64,000 bases of DNA from Ignatzschineria ureiclastica. Lineage in GTDB: Bacteria > Pseudomonadota > Gammaproteobacteria > Cardiobacteriales > Wohlfahrtiimonadaceae. Of the stretch, positions 45,297 to 54,970 are shown in pieces. The notes beneath the pieces are model-generated. The model was given only the letters and a program-made list of their open reading frames with translations, ran no database searches and was not told the origin of the DNA. The position numbers and the translations under genes were made by a program. How positions within the stretch are numbered: the stretch's first letter is position 1; the number at the start of each line of letters is the position of its first letter. The stretch spans positions 412,944 through 476,943 of the forward strand of contig NZ_QEWQ01000004.1 of assembly GCF_003121845.1 (NCBI RefSeq), read 5' to 3'.

Positions 45297-45911
45297 ATGA
45301 GCAAACAACACGAACGAATCAAGGCACCGCCTTACTTCTCTTTAAGCTTTACAGGGAGAATTGGTCGATTAGAATTTGCCAATCGTTTTGTCACCTACTT
45401 GGTACTTTTTACTCTAATCTATCTGCTCTACTTCTATGTCGCAGAAAAAGGGATCTTTTCATTATTTAGTGAAAATGATAAATCCATTGATATGACAAAA
45501 AATCTCATTCGCCTTATTTTCTATAGTGGCTATGTGGGGGCGATCATAGTGCTCTATTTACGAATGATTATTATGCGCTTACATGATATCTCACTCTCAG
45601 GTTGGTGGTCTTGCCTACTCTTTCTCTGCCCCTATCTACTTGACCTTGCGGTCATCATGTTACCGATGACACTCTCTCGAGGGGCTTTTTATACTTACTT
45701 CTTTATGCTCTTTACTGTGAGCCTTGCAATTAGACTCTTTCCTTTTATTATGCCCGGCAATAAACAGCTTAATCAATATGGTCCACCATCTCGTACAGGA
45801 ACACCTTTAGGAATCATTATACTGATTATTGTCTCTGTTGTAGGTAGCTATTTCCTTTATCGCTATATTACCTTACAGAGCCTCTCTATCGCATTTCTCT
45901 ATAACCTGTAG
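45297..45911 (+). CDS. DUF805 membrane protein
   Basis: A 204-residue DUF805 protein with four to five membrane helices. Family motifs are present: SFTGRIGRLEFANRF at the start, RLHDISLSGWWSCLLF in the middle and PGNKQLNQYGPP near the end. The function of the family is unknown. It starts at ATG 45297 with AAGGAG upstream. A short-form MITE copy begins 27 bp after its stop codon. Confidence 0.9.
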   Translation: MSKQHERIKAPPYFSLSFTGRIGRLEFANRFVTYLVLFTLIYLLYFYVAEKGIFSLFSENDKSIDMTKNLIRLIFYSGYVGAIIVLYLRMIIMRLHDISLSGWWSCLLFLCPYLLDLAVIMLPMTLSRGAFYTYFFMLFTVSLAIRLFPFIMPGNKQLNQYGPPSRTGTPLGIIILIIVSVVGSYFLYRYITLQSLSIAFLYNL

Positions 45912-45937
45912 CCTGTAAGTCTTAAGCCTGTAGGTTA

Positions 45938-46068
45938 TATAGTAAATTTGGTTTAAGAAAAATGATTTTAAACAACACTTGCAAGATGCCGGATAGAACG
46001 GCTTCCTTACTTATTACAACCGATGCGCCGGCATTTAAATAAGCTTATTTTGAACCGACATTACTATA
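45938..46068 (+). mobile_element. MITE-like element, short form (copy 7)
   Basis: A 131-bp copy, TATAGTAAATTTGGTTTAAG to GAACCGACATTACTATA, with internal GATGCCGG and CCGGCATT. Confidence 0.88.
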
Positions 46069-46111
46069 CATGATAACTTCATATACAGAAATATAGGATA
46101 GTGAATACAAC

Positions 46112-46147
46112 AACGGGATGAATGTGTTATTACACTCATCCCGTTTT
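46112..46147. terminator. Terminator between DUF805 and the M20 gene
   Basis: AACGGGATGA(A)TGTG pairs with CAC(T)CATCCCGTT, with T4 on the plus strand, between convergent genes. Confidence 0.8.
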
Positions 46148-46160
46148 AGCAAATTTGAAT

Positions 46161-47348
46161 CTATTTGAAATAATGCGGATACTGTACTACTGCATTCACC
46201 AGTAACTGTAATCCTAAACGCATTCCATCTTCATCAATCCCAAATTTAGGATGATGATGCGGGTAATTAAAGGCCATCTCTTCATTGCCGCCCCCCACAA
46301 AGAGAAAAGTAGAAGGTACGATTTTTGAGAATGCACTAAAATCCTCACCCCCGAGCATACATTTTTCTGTAATAATAGTGGCACCTTCAATATTTTCAGC
46401 TACTTGACGCATAAAAGCTGTCTTTTCAGGATTGTTATAGGTCACACCATAACCCACCATATAGTCAATCGTACATGTTGCGCCATATTCACTGCAGGTA
46501 GATTCGGCCATTTTTGTAATATTACTTTTAAGAATCTCACGCACTTCATCACTCGAAGAGCGCACACTACCACCTAAACGACAAGTATCTGGAATCACAT
46601 TTAAAGCCTCTGTTCTTCCCGCTTGAAATACCGTATTACTGATGACTGCCGGTTCTTGTGGTGAAACCATACGGGAAACAATTGTCTGCAATTTCTGGAC
46701 AATCATTGAACCAATAATAATAGGATCAATGGCCATATCAGGTTGTGACGCATGTCCGCCCTTACCTTGAATATGAATCTCGTAAGTATCTGAGTTTGAG
46801 CTTGCCGGCCCCTCTTTAATATCAATAATCCCCACCGGCATTCCTGACCAGATATGTTGGCCATAGATAAAGTCCAACTCATCAAATAGCCCAGTTTTGA
46901 CCATCTCTTGCGCACCGCCAGGAAGTAATTCCTCTGCATGTTGGAAAATAGCCCATACTTCTCCTGTTAATTCATCAAAGTGGTCATCAAAATAACGACA
47001 AGCAGCGAGTAACATTGAAGTATGAATATCGTGACCGCAAGCGTGCATTACACCATCGTTTTGAGAGCAAAAAGGTAACTCTGTCCGCTCTTCTTCAATC
47101 GCTAAGGCATCAATATCAGCACGAAGCCCAATTTTTGGTCCGGGCTTGCCGGTCACAAATTTCACTAATACACTCGTGCCAACGGGCCGAATAATCTCCG
47201 CGTGTTTCAACTGCTCCATTTCACTAATAATGTATTTCGCAGTCTCATATTCCTGAAAAGAGAGCTCAGGATGAGCGTGAAGATGGCGACGATTTTCAAT
47301 AAGTTTTGCTTCATAAGGCTGTAATTCTGCTTGTGTAACTAGTTTCAT
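46161..47348 (-). CDS. M20-family amidohydrolase paired with AbgT
   Basis: A 395-residue M20D amidohydrolase. It has ADIDALAIEEERTELPF, VMHACGHDIHTSML (metal Cys and His), FQHAEELLPGGAQEM (catalytic Glu) and GGEDFSAF. It resembles the 16829-18010 protein but is a distinct paralogue. It lies downstream of an AbgT transporter in the same direction, the arrangement seen for enzymes that cleave imported p-aminobenzoyl-glutamate or other N-acyl amino acids. It starts at ATG 47348 with AGGAGG upstream. The 197-bp leader between the two genes contains a hexanucleotide repeat tract. Confidence 0.92.
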   Translation of the reverse strand: MKLVTQAELQPYEAKLIENRRHLHAHPELSFQEYETAKYIISEMEQLKHAEIIRPVGTSVLVKFVTGKPGPKIGLRADIDALAIEEERTELPFCSQNDGVMHACGHDIHTSMLLAACRYFDDHFDELTGEVWAIFQHAEELLPGGAQEMVKTGLFDELDFIYGQHIWSGMPVGIIDIKEGPASSNSDTYEIHIQGKGGHASQPDMAIDPIIIGSMIVQKLQTIVSRMVSPQEPAVISNTVFQAGRTEALNVIPDTCRLGGSVRSSSDEVREILKSNITKMAESTCSEYGATCTIDYMVGYGVTYNNPEKTAFMRQVAENIEGATIITEKCMLGGEDFSAFSKIVPSTFLFVGGGNEEMAFNYPHHHPKFGIDEDGMRLGLQLLVNAVVQYPHYFK

Positions 47349-47439
47349 AATATTCCTCCTAGTAATCTTTATTAATCCTGAGGATCATCAAATAACCAAG
47401 TTCTGATGATCCTCAAATTTTTTTCCATTTTAATTTTAG

Positions 47440-47500
47440 TTCTAATTCTAACTTTCAATTTCAATTTCAATTTCGATTTCGATTTCGATTCAGATTCAGA
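47440..47500. repeat. Hexanucleotide repeat tract
   Basis: The plus strand reads TTCTAA twice, one C, TTTCAA three times, TTTCGA three times and TTCAGA twice. Each block differs from the next by one or two bases. It lies between the abgT stop and the M20 start. Confidence 0.85.
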
Positions 47501-47545
47501 TTCATCACCGATAAATGATCTGATCAATGGCGATCTTCCATCTAT

Positions 47546-49078
47546 CTAAAAATATTGTTGCTCAAGATGGATCGGCCCCCCTGGACCTACCGGTAAACCT
47601 GTCCAGTACCAGATCAAAACAAAGATTGTCCAAATCAAACCTAATGCCAAAGTATAAGGGAAGAGATTCGAGATTAAGGTTCCTAACCCCATATTCTTAT
47701 CATACTTCTTCGCAAAAGTGAGCAATAGCGGTAAATAAGCCATCATCGGTGTAATAGGATTAGTAATAGAATCTCCTATACGATAGAGAATCTGAGTAAA
47801 TGCAGGGTGATACCCTAAGAAGAGGAACATCGGCACAAAGATCGGTGCTAAAAGTGCCCATTTAGCCGAAGCACTCCCAATAAAGATATTGATCACACTG
47901 GTAATAAAGATAAAGCCAATAATGAGTACAAAGCCACTTTGATGCTCAAGAAGTGAAGCCCCTTTTATAGCGATAATGAGCCCTAAATTACTCCAAGCAA
48001 ACAGTGCAATCATCTGTGCTGAGAAGAATACGATGACAATAAAGGAACTCATTCCTGCCATTGAGCGATTGATCATCTCCACGATATCTTTAGAGCTTTG
48101 CGCTTTTTTAGTAATGACCGCATAAATTAGACCTGGCACGAAGAAGATTACTGCAATGACAATTGCCACGCCTTTAATTAAAGGCCCATCAATTAAACTG
48201 CCCGACTCAGGATTACGCAAGAAACTCGATTCAGGAATGGCCATTAAGGTAATTAAGACAAAAATAGTCATTAAGGCATAGTTTGCCCATTTTAATCCTT
48301 TCTTTTCAAGATCAGTTAAATCATCAATATCGTGAACATTATCTACGGATTGATAGGTTCCTAAACGTGGAATGATCACTTTATGCGTTACAAAAAGAAT
48401 CACAAAAAGCAGCAGAAACATCGATGCAGTCATAAAGTACCAGTTCATCGCAATATTCACCGGCACATCTACATTAATGGTTTTCAGTCCTGCTTCTGTA
48501 AACGACAGTGCTAAAGCGTCAGCCATACCAATAATCACATTCGCAGCAAAGGCACCTAATGCCGCGGCATAAGCCATTACTAATCCTGCAATAGGATGGT
48601 AACCTAAGCGTAAGAAGATCATCGCAGCAAGTGGCGGAACCACAATTTGTGAAGCATCGCCGGCAACAGTACCAATCATCGCAACGAGAATAATCACCGG
48701 CATAATAAGCTTTGTAGGGGCTCTTTCTACCGTTGAGATCATCAAGGCTTTAAAATAGCCACTATGCTCTGCAACACCAATTCCAAACATGACTACAAGT
48801 ACGACACCTAAGGCCGGGAATTCTGTGAAGTTAGAGGTGGCTTTCGTTACAATCTGCGTTAAACCATCCATCGTCAATAAATTCACGACTTCCACTGTCT
48901 GCTTAGTAACAGGGTTAAAGGCGGTCACATCTAAAAAATGTAAAATAGCTGATGCAATAATAGTTAAAACTGATAATCCGATAAAGATCATCACCGGGTC
49001 AGGCAATTTATTCCCCCAATACTCGATTTTATTTAAAAATCGCATAAAGAGACTCGGCTTAATCGCTTGTGTCGTCAT
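47546..49078 (-). CDS. abgT: AbgT-family transporter
   Basis: A 510-residue inner-membrane protein with about 11-13 helices of the AbgT/MtrF family. The N-terminal IEYWGNKLPDPVMIFIGLSV, the GTVAGDASQIVVPPLAAMIF segment, and the C-terminal FIGSASAKWALLAPIFVPM and GDSITNPITPMMAYLPLLL are family landmarks. Members import p-aminobenzoyl-glutamate or export sulfonamides. The M20 partner downstream supports import of an N-acyl amino acid. It starts at ATG 49078 with AAGGAGC upstream. Two palindromes 30 bp apart lie about 250 bp upstream. Confidence 0.93.
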   Translation of the reverse strand: MTTQAIKPSLFMRFLNKIEYWGNKLPDPVMIFIGLSVLTIIASAILHFLDVTAFNPVTKQTVEVVNLLTMDGLTQIVTKATSNFTEFPALGVVLVVMFGIGVAEHSGYFKALMISTVERAPTKLIMPVIILVAMIGTVAGDASQIVVPPLAAMIFLRLGYHPIAGLVMAYAAALGAFAANVIIGMADALALSFTEAGLKTINVDVPVNIAMNWYFMTASMFLLLFVILFVTHKVIIPRLGTYQSVDNVHDIDDLTDLEKKGLKWANYALMTIFVLITLMAIPESSFLRNPESGSLIDGPLIKGVAIVIAVIFFVPGLIYAVITKKAQSSKDIVEMINRSMAGMSSFIVIVFFSAQMIALFAWSNLGLIIAIKGASLLEHQSGFVLIIGFIFITSVINIFIGSASAKWALLAPIFVPMFLFLGYHPAFTQILYRIGDSITNPITPMMAYLPLLLTFAKKYDKNMGLGTLISNLFPYTLALGLIWTIFVLIWYWTGLPVGPGGPIHLEQQYF

Positions 49079-49330
49079 AGTTGCTCCTTTGGTATAGTCA
49101 TTTCTTACTTTATTATTTTCTTGTAAGATTATTATCTTATGTATGAGTCACTTTTATATTTGTTGCTTTTTTGTGCTCTGTCTTAGGTATAGCAGATCTT
49201 TTATAAAAAATTAAATTTATTGTAAATTTATTACATTCAAATATATGTCTATACATTTAGAATTTCATCTAACAAAATGAAACATAAAAGATTTAAAATA
49301 TTTGAAATCAATATTTATAGAGTCACTTTA

Positions 49331-49374
49331 TCGATTTAAATCGAGCAAAAATGATAAAAATCGATATAAATCGC
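49331..49374. promoter_or_regulatory. Two palindromes 30 bp apart upstream of abgT
   Basis: TCGATTTAAATCGA (49331-49344, perfect) and TCGATATAAATCGC (49361-49374) start exactly 30 bp apart, close to three helical turns, as for cooperative binding of a regulator. The remainder of 49079-49825 is AT-rich, holds a MITE remnant, and shows no gene. Confidence 0.45.
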
Positions 49375-49607
49375 TCATTTCTAATACTTTTATGATTTGA
49401 AATAACGCCCTTTCTAATGCCTTATGCCTATTTTTCCCTTTAGATTTAGAAGATATTGTGCAGTAATTAAACAGTTACCCTCTTAAAAATCCTACAAAAA
49501 TTCCACAAAAATCTTAGTGAATCTGACTCACTATCTTCTACGCTGACCAGAAAAAGTAGACATTTGTCTCTTTTAATAAAGTTTGAGAACCGCGCTACAT
49601 AATCTTC

Positions 49608-49660
49608 AATGCCAATTCATCGGCATTTAAACAAGCTTATTTTGAATCGATATTACGATA
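49608..49660 (+). repeat. MITE right-end fragment
   Basis: CATCGGCATTTAAACAAGCT followed by TATTTTGAATCGATATTACG matches the right third of the dispersed element; the left part is missing. Confidence 0.7.
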
Positions 49661-49825
49661 CATGTTTATTCCTCTTACACTCGGTAAAGAGTTCAATAAT
49701 CTTCTTGGCAATTGATATAACTTTAGAAAAATTGACATTATTAAAGTACAATAACTCACCTTTTGAATAAGTTATTCATCAATATATCTATAAACTGTAC
49801 TCATTTAGAATAGGATCATGAATGT

Positions 49826-50569
49826 ATGAAATTATCTTCTAAACTTATATTGGCACTGGGTTTTAGCGGTCTGACAACAATTGCTCAAGCAGATTCTCTG
49901 AGTTTAGGTTTAATAGGTGAGATCGACCAATCGCCTTATATCGGCGTTGATCACGATAATAATGTGAAGCCCTATATTAATTACGAATCCCCCTACCTCT
50001 ATATCGATGGCTTAGAAGCGGGATTTTATCTACATCAATCTGCAATGCAACAATTGACTCTTGGTGTACTCTATGATGAAACTGGCTTTAAACCTAAACA
50101 TAGTGATAATTGGCAAATGAAACAACTAGATCGCCGGAAATATAGTGCGATGGCAACATTGGATTATACCGTTATTACCTCCTTTGGTGCTTTTGGGGCA
50201 ACATTAAATCACGATATTCTAGGACGCAGTAAAGGTACTACTTTTGCCGTCAATTATAGCGTTGCACAAACCTTTGATAAACTCACTGTAATGCCCTCTA
50301 TCGGTCTTACTTGGCAAGATCGTCGTTACAATAATTACTACTATGGCATTACGGAAGCAGAGTCAAAACGTTCTGGTCTAGCGCAATATAAGAGTAAACA
50401 GGGTATTAATCCTTATATCGAGCTCAATCTAAGCTATCAAGCCACACCTAAATGGCAGATTATGGGAACAGCGCGCTATGATCATCTCAATAAGCAGATC
50501 CGTCGAAGCCCGATGGTCAATCGCAACAATCTCTATTCTCTACAACTTGGATTTGCCTATCAATTCTAA
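49826..50569 (+). CDS. MipA/OmpV-family outer membrane protein
   Basis: A 247-residue beta-barrel protein with a Sec signal peptide (ending IAQA). The pattern of alternating hydrophobic strands, the mid-protein WQDRRYNNYYYGITEAES segment and the terminal aromatic (QLGFAYQF) fit the MipA/OmpV family, which includes the MltA-interacting scaffold MipA. It starts at ATG 49826. It is a single gene, with about 330 bp of AT-rich sequence before the next gene. No regulator is adjacent. Confidence 0.85.
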   Translation: MKLSSKLILALGFSGLTTIAQADSLSLGLIGEIDQSPYIGVDHDNNVKPYINYESPYLYIDGLEAGFYLHQSAMQQLTLGVLYDETGFKPKHSDNWQMKQLDRRKYSAMATLDYTVITSFGAFGATLNHDILGRSKGTTFAVNYSVAQTFDKLTVMPSIGLTWQDRRYNNYYYGITEAESKRSGLAQYKSKQGINPYIELNLSYQATPKWQIMGTARYDHLNKQIRRSPMVNRNNLYSLQLGFAYQF

Positions 50570-50897
50570 AGTTCATCAACATCAAAGGTAACGTTTATAA
50601 GCCTTATTATAATCATTATTAATATCAATTGATTACATATTAAAACGCTTAATTGTTACAAAAAGTACACAGAAAGCTAATACACAAGCAGAATGATGTA
50701 ATAGATAATGCGCTCGTTTATATATTTATTGATAAATATTGACGTTAAATAAATTATTTTGGTGCATTTTTTGATATGCCCTAATTCTAGTGAGCAATTA
50801 CGCCATTAGAAACCTATTAGGGCTTATTTAAAGATCTTCAACCATAACGCAATATTTCATATCACATTTAATTCATTGACAACACGGAGCTTGGCAG
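50570..50897. other. Intergenic region before the aminotransferase gene
   Basis: About 330 bp, AT-rich, probably the promoter of the aminotransferase cluster. No repeat or hairpin is evident. Confidence 0.5.
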
Positions 50898-52283
50898 ATG
50901 AAAAATCACACTATCGATGAACAGCAATTATTAAAAGATGAGGCAAAATATTGCTCATTTGGGGATACAGTTCATTATGTAGATCCGCCTAAAATTTTCA
51001 CGAATTGTGAGGGTAGCTATCTTTATGATGCTAACGATATTCAATATCTCGACTTACAGATGTGGTATTCAGCGGTCAACTTCGGTTATAAAAATGAACG
51101 CCTCGATAATGTACTCAAGCAGCAGATCGATACATTACCACAAATGGCGAGCCAATATCTTCACCCTACAAAAATCGAATTAGCTAAAGCGATTGCTACC
51201 GATATGGAACGCAAGTTTGGTAAAGAGGGTCGTGTTCATTTTAATGTCGGCGGATCACAATGTATCGAAGATTCCTTAAAATTGGTGCGTAATGCAACCA
51301 ATGGCAAAAGCTTAATGTTCGCTTTTGAAGGCGGATATCATGGTCGAACCTTAGGAGCTTCATCAATCACTTCAAGCTACCGTTATCGCCGTCGCTATGG
51401 TCACTTTGGTGAGCGTGCGCACTTTATTCCTTTCCCTTATCCTTTCCGTCGTCCTAAAGGAATGACTGCTGAGGAATACGGCGAACATTGTGTCAATGAA
51501 TTTGCTCGCCTCTTTGAAACAGAATATAACGGTGTTTGGGATCCTAAAGTGAATGAAGCTGAGTATGCGGCATTCTATATTGAAGCCATTCAAGGCACCG
51601 GCGGTTATGTAATTCCACCACGCAACTTCTTTAAAGGCTTGAAAAAAGTCTTAGATCAATATGGTATTTTATTAGTGGTCGATGAGATCCAAATGGGCTT
51701 CTATCGTACGGGTAAACTCTGGTCAATTGAGCACTTTGATGTAACGCCCGATGTATTAGTCTTCGCAAAAGCGCTCACTAATGGCCTCAACCCACTCGGC
51801 GGATTATGGGCCCGTGAAGAGCTAATCAATCCTGAAGTCTTCCCTCCTGGATCAACACATTCAACCTTTGCTTCAAACCCATTAGGAACAGCACTTGGCT
51901 TAGAAGTGATGAAGATGACCCAAGAGATGGATTATGAAACAATGGTCACCAAGAAAGGGGAACACTTCTTAGAAGGGCTACGTGATCTACAAAAACGCCA
52001 TAAAGAGATTGGTGACGTCGATGGTTTAGGCTTAGCACTTCGTGCCGAGATCTGTACTGAAGATGGCTTTACACCTAATAAACCATTACTAGATAAGATG
52101 GTAGATATTGGTCTAGCCGGTGATCTTGAATGGAATGGCAAAAAAATGGGCTTAGTACTGGATGTCGGCGGTTACTACAAAAATGTCATTACCCTTGCTC
52201 CATCGCTTCATATCTCTACTGAAGAGATTGATCAAGGTTTAGCCTTATTAGATCAGCTTTTAACGCGTGCTAAAAAGAGCTAA
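50898..52283 (+). CDS. Class III (omega) PLP-dependent aminotransferase
   Basis: A 461-residue fold-type I aminotransferase. Motifs include FEGGYHGRTLGASS, LLVVDEIQMGFYRTGKLWSIEHF (Asp that contacts PLP) and VFAKALTNGLNPLGGLW with the PLP-binding Lys. Class III enzymes act on omega-amino groups such as those of ornithine, GABA, diaminobutyrate or polyamines; this one is not assigned. It starts at ATG 50898 with CGGAG upstream. It is first in a plus-strand set with the acyltransferase-like and arginase-fold proteins, although a strong terminator stands after it. Confidence 0.9.
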   Translation: MKNHTIDEQQLLKDEAKYCSFGDTVHYVDPPKIFTNCEGSYLYDANDIQYLDLQMWYSAVNFGYKNERLDNVLKQQIDTLPQMASQYLHPTKIELAKAIATDMERKFGKEGRVHFNVGGSQCIEDSLKLVRNATNGKSLMFAFEGGYHGRTLGASSITSSYRYRRRYGHFGERAHFIPFPYPFRRPKGMTAEEYGEHCVNEFARLFETEYNGVWDPKVNEAEYAAFYIEAIQGTGGYVIPPRNFFKGLKKVLDQYGILLVVDEIQMGFYRTGKLWSIEHFDVTPDVLVFAKALTNGLNPLGGLWAREELINPEVFPPGSTHSTFASNPLGTALGLEVMKMTQEMDYETMVTKKGEHFLEGLRDLQKRHKEIGDVDGLGLALRAEICTEDGFTPNKPLLDKMVDIGLAGDLEWNGKKMGLVLDVGGYYKNVITLAPSLHISTEEIDQGLALLDQLLTRAKKS

Positions 52284-52336
52284 ATCATAGTGTTAAACAC
52301 GATATTGAAAGATAACACTAAAAGTATCAAATAGAG

Positions 52337-52389
52337 AGAGGGTTGATTTAGAAAGATCATAGATTGGACTAAATTGACCCTCTTTTTTT
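52337..52389 (+). terminator. Intrinsic terminator after the aminotransferase gene
   Basis: AGAGGGTTGATTTAG pairs with CTAAATTGACCCTCT (two G-U pairs), followed by T7. It may allow partial read-through into the next gene, which starts 28 bp later. Confidence 0.85.
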
Positions 52390-52417
52390 GAATATTCATT
52401 TTTTTAAGGGAATTATT

Positions 52418-53494
52418 GTGCAATATCTTACACAACTGGAACCCACTTCTCTTATCAATCAATTCAACGCGCACCCACCTTATGATTTTATCATTCAAAA
52501 TCGAATCCCTGAGCTCCCGGCATTTAGTGCGCCTTTTAATCTTTTGACAACCGCCGATCATGATTTTGTTCAAAAGTTCTCTAAAATCCCATTACATCGC
52601 TTCTTAACACGGCTTTTAACGTGGAATAGCTGTTTTGTGGGCACCACTGTGTCTGAATATTGCCTATTACCTCAAGTCACTAATAAAGCTGAATTAGCGA
52701 ATCTTGCCGGACAGATTCGCTCACAATATACTCGCGATTTTGCCCTGACCATCGTGAAAGATATTCCCCAAAACTCGCCCTTATTGTCAGATGAAGCCAA
52801 TCAAGCAGCTTCGGCTTTTAAAGAAGCGCTCGTGACTGAGAATTTTCTGATACTCTCAGGGCAAGCTCTTGCTTGGGTTCCCATTGATTTTGCTAATTCA
52901 GAAGAATATATCGCAAGGCTCTCTAAATCTCGGCGTAAAGATATGCGGCGTAAACTCAAAAGTATGGCGGATATCGAGATTCAGATTCTTCAAACCGGTG
53001 ATGAATGTTTCTTTGATGAAGCATTATTAGCCTACTATTATGAGTTATACCTCAATGTTTTTAATCAGAGTGAGATTCATTTTGATCAATTAAGCCGAGA
53101 CTTTTTCAGCGCTATTTTGCAAGATAGCAGCAGTCATGGCCTAGTATTTACCTATTCCTATCAAGGAAAACTGATCGGCTACAATATCTGCTATATCGTG
53201 GGTGATAGCTTGATTGATAAATATGTCGGTTTTATCTACCCCGATGCTAGAACCCATAATCTTTACTACTTAAGTTGGTTCTATAATTTAGATTATGCTG
53301 CCACTCATGGCTTAACACGTTACATTGCCGGTTGGACTGATCCTGAAATTAAAGCTTATTTAGGAGCTTCTTTTACCCTAACTGAGCATGCGATCTATAT
53401 TCGTAACCCTATTTTAAGAGCCATCTTAAAGCGATTAAGTCATCATTTTGAAAGCGATCAAAACACCTTAGAAAAACTGAATCAAAAAGATTGA
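52418..53494 (+). CDS. GNAT/FemX-like acyltransferase-fold protein
   Basis: A 358-residue protein with the double-GNAT feel of FemX-like or peptidoglycan-bridge acyltransferases. Features are SKSRRKDMRRKLKSMADIEIQ (the SxxxRxxxxR box typical of such proteins), then YYYELYLNVFNQSEIHF, YSYQGKLIGYNICYIVGDSL and KYVGFIYPDARTHNLYYLSW, the acyl-CoA or aminoacyl part. I chose GTG 52418, with AAGGGA 7 nt upstream; the TTG at 52388 lies in the terminator tail. Substrate unknown. It is followed closely by the arginase-like gene. Confidence 0.75.
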   Translation: MQYLTQLEPTSLINQFNAHPPYDFIIQNRIPELPAFSAPFNLLTTADHDFVQKFSKIPLHRFLTRLLTWNSCFVGTTVSEYCLLPQVTNKAELANLAGQIRSQYTRDFALTIVKDIPQNSPLLSDEANQAASAFKEALVTENFLILSGQALAWVPIDFANSEEYIARLSKSRRKDMRRKLKSMADIEIQILQTGDECFFDEALLAYYYELYLNVFNQSEIHFDQLSRDFFSAILQDSSSHGLVFTYSYQGKLIGYNICYIVGDSLIDKYVGFIYPDARTHNLYYLSWFYNLDYAATHGLTRYIAGWTDPEIKAYLGASFTLTEHAIYIRNPILRAILKRLSHHFESDQNTLEKLNQKD

Positions 53495-53545
53495 TAAAAT
53501 CAGTCAGTGGATTCACAGCAGACTCATAAGAAAGTGACTATCACA

Positions 53546-54454
53546 ATGAATGAAATAACAGCGCAAAAACCCCTTATTCTCAATTTTGATCAGAGTGTAC
53601 ATTTAACATCTGCTCAAACCATCGAACTCACAGAGTGGCAAGAGAGCATTCGATTTGGTTCAAGTATGAAAAATTTTGATATCTTACGTCAAGCACTCAA
53701 TCACCAAATGCCAGACCAATATGGTCCGGTATTTATGGGCAGTGGCGATTATCATCATATTACGCTTCTATTATTAGAACGACTTCTAGCAAAGCAGAAC
53801 AATAACCTTATAGGCACTTTTACAGATCATCAACCCATTGATCTTATTGTGTTTGATAATCACCCTGATAATATGCGCTTCCCTTTCGGCATTCATTGTG
53901 GCTCGTGGGTATTTCATGCCGCGAAACTGCCACAAATTCGGCATATTCATGTTATAGGAATTACCTCAAATGATATTGGCTTTGCCCATGCAATTGAAAA
54001 TCACTTCCGCCCGCTCTATCGCAATAAACTCACTTATTGGTCAATGCAGGTCAACACACAGTGGGCACACTATATCGGCTTAAAAAAAGCCTTTAAAAGT
54101 TTTGCTTCACCGGATCAATTAATCGACTGCTTTTTACAAACTATGAAAAATGAGACCCATAATCTCTATCTCTCCATCGATAAAGATGCCTTTAGTAGAG
54201 ATGTCATTCAGACCAATTGGGATCAAGGAATCTTAGAAGAACACCATTTATGGCAAGTCATCGATCAACTCAAACCCCGTATTATCGCCGCAGATATTAC
54301 CGGTGAAGTATCCGAATATCATTATCAAACCCCTTGGAAACGCTTCTTAAGCAAACTCGATCAACAAGCCCCCATTCCACAGGAATCTCTCACCATTTGG
54401 CAAGAACAACAAAATGCCTTTAACACAAGAATTATTGAGCACTTGACGTCATAA
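53546..54454 (+). CDS. Arginase/ureohydrolase-fold protein
   Basis: A 302-residue protein with the metal-site order of the ureohydrolase (arginase/agmatinase) fold, in altered form: GSGDYHH (like GGDHS), IVFDNHPDN (like DAHxD) and YLSIDKDAFSRD (like SxDxDxxDP), then AADITGEVSEYH. Most metal ligands are kept, so it could hydrolyse a guanidino or amidino compound, but the variant motifs place it outside arginase proper. I chose ATG 53546 over 53507 because the upstream candidate lacks a ribosome site. It ends just before a terminator. Confidence 0.75.
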   Translation: MNEITAQKPLILNFDQSVHLTSAQTIELTEWQESIRFGSSMKNFDILRQALNHQMPDQYGPVFMGSGDYHHITLLLLERLLAKQNNNLIGTFTDHQPIDLIVFDNHPDNMRFPFGIHCGSWVFHAAKLPQIRHIHVIGITSNDIGFAHAIENHFRPLYRNKLTYWSMQVNTQWAHYIGLKKAFKSFASPDQLIDCFLQTMKNETHNLYLSIDKDAFSRDVIQTNWDQGILEEHHLWQVIDQLKPRIIAADITGEVSEYHYQTPWKRFLSKLDQQAPIPQESLTIWQEQQNAFNTRIIEHLTS

Positions 54455-54472
54455 CAGATAACCTGATGAATA

Positions 54473-54506
54473 AAAACGAGTGACTCTCTCTTGAATCACT
54501 CGTTTT
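54473..54506. terminator. Bidirectional terminator between converging sets
   Basis: The 11-bp stem AAAACGAGTGA / TCACTCGTTTT with a 12-nt loop has T runs on both strands. Confidence 0.92.
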
Positions 54507-54553
54507 CTAACCTAAAGATACTATCTCTATCCTCACTTCCCTACTCGCTATTT

Positions 54554-54970
54554 TTACTGATTGACCTCTTCTTGAGCTTTCTCCGCCTCTTCAAGTGCCA
54601 TGGCTTTCTTCTCAGCAAAGGCTAGAAAAATAATACCAATAATAATAAACAAAGCTCCCGTAAATCGTCCAAAGGTAATTTCATCATTAAAGAGCCAAAC
54701 GGATACGATCATAACGGTCACAACTTCCATATGAGCAGCCGCAAATGCCGGCCCTACAGGCGCATGCCGAAGTAGCGTCATCCAAGCAAGAAATGTGACG
54801 ATATAACCAAAAATGGCCACATAAATCCAAACATTAGTAAAAACCCGGATGATCCATTCAAGACTCATCTCTAGAGGTTCTGCTTCCATTGCCGCTAACT
54901 TAAAGCTGGTCTGTCCTAATGTATCGAAAAGAAGGAGCACACCAAAACCAATTAAATAAAACTTTTTCAT
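54554..54970 (-). CDS. SMR/DMT-like small exporter subunit B
   Basis: A 138-residue, four-helix protein of the small multidrug resistance/EamA type: FDTLGQTSFKLAAM, then the LRHAPVGPAFAAAHM loop and FNDEITFGRFTGALFIIIGIIFLA. The C-terminus is a charged 20-residue tail. Its start overlaps the stop of the partner subunit by 1 nt (TAATG), which implies coupled translation and a heterodimer, as in the MdtI-MdtJ spermidine exporter. The substrate is likely a cationic product of the neighbouring enzymes, by inference. Confidence 0.83.
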   Translation of the reverse strand: MKKFYLIGFGVLLLFDTLGQTSFKLAAMEAEPLEMSLEWIIRVFTNVWIYVAIFGYIVTFLAWMTLLRHAPVGPAFAAAHMEVVTVMIVSVWLFNDEITFGRFTGALFIIIGIIFLAFAEKKAMALEEAEKAQEEVNQ

